A DNA stretch of 64,000 nucleotides from Ciona savignyi (Eukaryota > Chordata > Ascidiacea > Phlebobranchia > Cionidae). The DNA lies in contig CH003265.1 in the NCBI GenBank assembly GCA_000149265.1, positions 298,526 through 362,525 on the forward strand, written 5' to 3'. The translations under genes and the position numbers were made by a program. The first letter of the stretch is position 1; each line of letters begins with the position of its first letter. This document shows positions 60,301-64,000 of the stretch, piece by piece. A model generated the notes under the pieces. That model had not been told where the DNA came from and searched no databases. It saw only the letters and a program-made list of their open reading frames with translations.

Positions 60301-63300
60301 GCGGCAATTTGGCATGTAAACAGTGGTTCTACCTCCTGCACAAGAGGTGCTAAAATAAACACATTGTTTGAGGTCATCCGTTTTAGGTGTACGGTTTATT
60401 GCATACTTTGGTGAGTTACGGTTCAAATCAGAAATTGAATATCTATGTACCCAGATGGAAACTAAATTAGAAATTCCCAGCCCAAATGAACGGAGAGTTT
60501 AGAATGCCGAGGACGACATCGAACCTTCAATGCGACAAGCTAACCTTTTTGTTCTTGGCTCAACAGTGGTGTCAAGTTTCCGAGAAACCGGAACAGCTTT
60601 ATATTCATCGGCTACTCCATCCAAGGGGGAGAGCATGTCACTATCTGTTAACGGATAATTTTACAAGTCAATATTGGCCCGGCATTTTTTGTGCCGGTAA
60701 GCAAAATTGAACACGCATCTAGTGTTAATATGATTTCATGCGAGGGCTGGAAAACGTAACAATATAGCAATGTTATGGAAACACTTATGGCCAAACGTGG
60801 AAACTATCCCTTCCTCCTTTTATAAAATTTGTCACTCTACCGCACATAAATTAGTTAACTTATTTTAACCAATCCCCAGTATTTTTGAATTTTGTTATGG
60901 TGGCATCCTAGACGCATTTTTTTGCAAAATTGTAAAACGAATTTCTTAATTTATTTAATTACATGTACTAATTTTTCAAGTTTATTAACATACAATTTGA
61001 CCCACTTGTACCTATTAACTTGGTGCTGGCAATTTGGTTTACACTATGTTTTTTTTTTAAATTTTCACAATCGACTAACGCTTTAAAACTTTGACATAAA
61101 ATCACTCAATTAAACCACTAAAAATAAATTATATCTACAGTTAGTTTGTTTACACAATATATATACCTACCAACACAATACATTATTTTGGGTGATTAGG
61201 CCCATGTAGCCTATACTAAATATTAGGAAATACAAATGCAAAATCCACCAGACTTTCTAGGGTTTCCACATACTACTTTTATTTAGGCCAAAAGCCCACA
61301 ATATTCTATTTGGACAAGGTGTAATCATTAATTGCTGTTTAAAATAATTTTGACATACTTTTACGACTTGAGGAACTGGATTTTTCTTTCTTCTCAAGTT
61401 GGCGCTGGCGTAGGGAAGCAGAGAGTGAGAAATTGGAAATGGTGGCGAACGGGTCATGTGGGCTGTTCTCCTCAGATGATGCACTTGGGTTACGAACCGC
61501 CCGTCCAAATATTCCCCCTGGAATGAAGCATCTTACACTCATTTCTGGTTTTACCTTGAAAAACATTTCTAAAAGTATCGGCAAAAAAAAACCTTAATCA
61601 AGCTAAGCAGAGAATATATACCAGATATATATTCGTAACTTGCAAGTACAGGCAAGGTAATTATTTATTAAAACTTGATAAAAAATATATTCATGGTAGC
61701 TATATTCTGATACACCAACTACATTGGAAAATTAAAAGCAGACATCATATTTGCGCTGATGGATACCAGTACCTTTCACTCTTTAATCTTCGTATTACTG
61801 CATTTCTTGTAAACAATAAAACATTTTAATCACTTACGACAATTAAAAATTCCACGAAGCCAGTTTACAAGAAATATAACTTTGATTTATTAGGAAATTT
61901 AATATATCATCCACAATATTCAAATAATCTTTCTCAAATAAAAGCAGAGAACCAGACTTCATCCTTCAAGTCAAACAGGGTTTATTCTTTTACGTCAATT
62001 GCGGGCAAAACACTGGGTTAAGCAAACAGAGTTAAGAAGATAGGTAAACAACAAGTATGATTACGTGACGGCCTGCATAAATACCACAACTAAAGCTTTA
62101 ATATTCACGGCGGCTTCGTACTTTAAATTTTAAAGAGCTTTTTCTAGGATTATTAAATTAATTTACTGATTTTAAGTGAGTTATCTATGCTGTACACTTT
62201 TTATTTTTTTTGTGATGCTTACTAATGGATTAAAGAATTAAATCAATTTCTTAATGTCTTGACATAAAGAGTGCTAGTTTGGTCTCTTAAAGAATATGAG
62301 AAAACACATTTCCTACACTCATTCTTAAAATGTTTGAACTAAATAGCATATGTTTGCAGAAATAGGCGCAATGTTGACTTAAAGTTTAGGGTTAATAAAA
62401 ACCATATGTAGCACTTACACATTATCCTAAGGAGTAGAAACATTTAAACAAACCGTTCGGTACTTTTAAAAAGTACCACTGCACTGATTGACAACAGCAA
62501 CAAACTGTTTGTAAACTTAAACCAAAACCTGAACAGGTTCAAAAACACAAAGCATTTGCATATCTAGTATCTAATCATCTAATCGTGCTATCATATATAT
62601 CATAGAATAGTTAATGTTCAAAAATAACAGATGTAATATTTCTAAATACCTCATATGTAAATCAAATGAAAAGAAAAGTAAACTGACATCAAAACATTTC
62701 TAAATTTCCAAACTTAGAGAACTGTGAACTTCCACACGCTAGGATTAGTTTTTATGACAGCTCAGGCATGCGGGCAATCATTACTGGTAGTTAAAATAAT
62801 AATAAATAATATCAGAAGTTATTTCTATCGAAAAATAAAAACAACTTAAAAGATGCTGGTTTTATGTATGCTTCTGCATACAAAGTGTTTTCTAGACTTG
62901 TTTCCGGTTTTCAGGGTATCAGTAGTTTTATTAAAAAATGTGCTTGCACTAACAAATGTATCGCAGTCGTAATTTATACTACACTGCATTTACTGCAACA
63001 AAACACACATGCTTGTGACAGGATGTCTAACTTTCACCACTAGTTTCTTTTTAATTTCAATTCACAGTAATCCAATCAAAAGTGAAAGGACTTACCCATG
63101 AGCCTGTTGGGGTCAGAGTCGTTGCTGGATGACGACCAAGCGTGGTTGTCGTTGTGCACAGGTGAGGATGACCCACTTTGCTCCGATGCGCTGAGCAGTT
63201 GTGATGTGGATGGCGACATGAACACACCTGAGGATCGTGATTGTTAGAAATCTACAACTTGGGTAAACACAACATTAAGTGAATTTGCTCCACTTGGAAG

Positions 63301-63642
63301 TACCCATGTAACAGTGTTTATTCACCCAACCCTACTACCACTATTTCATTCAAATTCAACTTAATATTTTAAAAAGTAGCAATTTAATTTTTTTTTAAAT
63401 AGACAATAATTCTAAATGAGAGCAAATAAATACTATGTACATTAATGTAGGCTTTAGTAGAATTACTGAACGTTCCTTTTACTAAGTCTATAAATGCCTA
63501 AAATTTAATTACCTATTTGCTTATATACAGTACTGTGTACAAGATAAAACTTTTTACAAACCTTTTCCTTGCACATTAAATGGGTTATTATTCGATCCAC
63601 TTATAGACACAGTCGATGCCATACCAAGTGGTGATGTTGGAC
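51342..63642 (-). CDS. TOGARAM1: TOGARAM1/crescerin-like TOG-domain microtubule protein (C-terminal 710 codons; 5' end outside window)
   Basis: Fifteen consecutive exons in matching phases: 63562-63642, 63096-63227, 61359-61517, 60545-60644, 59796-59887, 59067-59269, 58298-58396, 57514-57653, 56955-57075, 55404-55568, 54079-54255, 53697-53828, 52494-52704, 52225-52311 and 51342-51577. The first five encode a Ser/Thr/Asn-rich linker. Exons 6-10 form one TOG domain (FIIRRMAKFHPAVL, HNLRSQVCRASVVCIADIF, SFIQEEIVKAL, SVRNVTAQMCAELVDKMG, DSSPGVRYHGRYIINALM). Exon 11 is a second basic, Ser-rich linker. Exons 12-15 form a C-terminal TOG domain ending at the stop. The pair TOG3-linker-TOG4 at the C-terminus and the detailed HEAT motifs fit TOGARAM1, which binds tubulin and controls ciliary axoneme length. 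CLASP is the main alternative but has a different C-terminal region. The 60545 donor (GTTAGC) is weak but needed for phase. Confidence 0.87.
61518..63095 (-). other. Long intron of the TOG-domain gene
   Basis: About 1.6 kb between the second and third visible exons. The flanking phases join directly (ATG G / GG GGA), so no exon is required here, and I see no nested gene. An open frame continues about 23 codons upstream of the third exon, but a good acceptor (ATTCCAG) at 61518 sets the exon start. Confidence 0.5.
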
Positions 63643-64000
63643 CTGGTGGAAAGGAAAATATAAGTTTTCCAAATAAAATACACACCACCCATTGATATTT
63701 ATTTATATTGTATTAAACTAATAGCTGTAACCTGCAAATTTACGGTTCCAGGTTACTAACATTTTAAAAATACCAGTATATATACTTTAATATACACTAA
63801 CCAAAAACCTATTATTATCAATACCCATACAAAATTATAAATTTGTGAAATAAAATCAGAGAAAGTCATTACTACTATGTTTTACTAACACAAAACTACT
63901 TTTTATTTACTGGTACCGTGTTACTGGGGATTTAAGTTCTTTGCAAATAATTACCACCAGTCCCACCTATCTAATATGCTGTATTCACTACTAACATAAA
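63643..64000 (-). other. Intron of the TOG-domain gene at the window edge
   Basis: AT-rich sequence upstream of the first visible exon. No coding segment is recognised. The remaining exons, including the expected N-terminal TOG domains, should lie to the right of this window. Confidence 0.5.

Noticed and set aside
61518..61584. Extension of the TOG-gene exon upstream to an ATG (MPILLEMF)
   Set aside because: A strong acceptor and the phase of the preceding exon place the exon start at 61517. The extension is open by chance.
1..64000. CRISPR arrays, operons, prophage or other prokaryotic systems
   Set aside because: Spliced animal genes occupy the window, and no regularly spaced short repeats or prokaryotic gene clusters were seen.

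Overview
The window looks like nuclear DNA of a tunicate, most likely a Ciona-type ascidian. It is AT-rich, with compact genes, very short introns and no prokaryotic signals. Its main content is a cluster of Tbx6-subfamily T-box genes, which are known to be expanded in Ciona and to act early in tail-muscle specification. The species assignment is inference. No database search was possible.

Left third (about 0.8-24.3 kb): six head-to-tail minus-strand Tbx6-like genes in repeat units of about 3.6-3.9 kb (stop codons at 845, 4456, 8365, 12293, 16146 and 20055). A seventh copy on the plus strand (22830-24280) lies head-to-head with the sixth. All share three exons with introns of about 92 and 81 bp. 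Four array copies (2, 4, 5, 6) and the inverted copy 7 are intact. Copy 1 is cut in exon 1 by a 100-N gap (2130-2229). Copy 3 is a pseudogene with a nonsense codon and several frameshifts. Spacers carry a repeated regulatory block (TATA box, Zic-like site, perfect dyad), a distal CRE/E-box cluster, inverted partial copies of the promoter and a fold-back element.

Middle (27.2-34.6 kb): two diverged T-box genes with longer N-termini and more introns, one on each strand, which look closer to the ancestral gene structure. Both carry patches almost identical to the array genes, consistent with gene conversion.

Right part: three related minus-strand loci (36.1-37.4, 38.9-41.2, 42.5-43.2 kb) encode an unrecognised glycine-rich membrane-hairpin family, the third broken. 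They sit among tRNA-derived SINE-like elements and another dispersed repeat. A complete five-exon claudin gene (46.3-49.2 kb) follows. The last 12 kb hold 15 exons (710 codons, 3' end complete) of a TOGARAM1/crescerin-type TOG-domain gene, whose 5' end lies beyond the right edge.

The T-box cluster is the functional unit. Several near-identical genes with the same promoter architecture could together set the dose of one muscle regulator. The right-hand genes appear unrelated to it.
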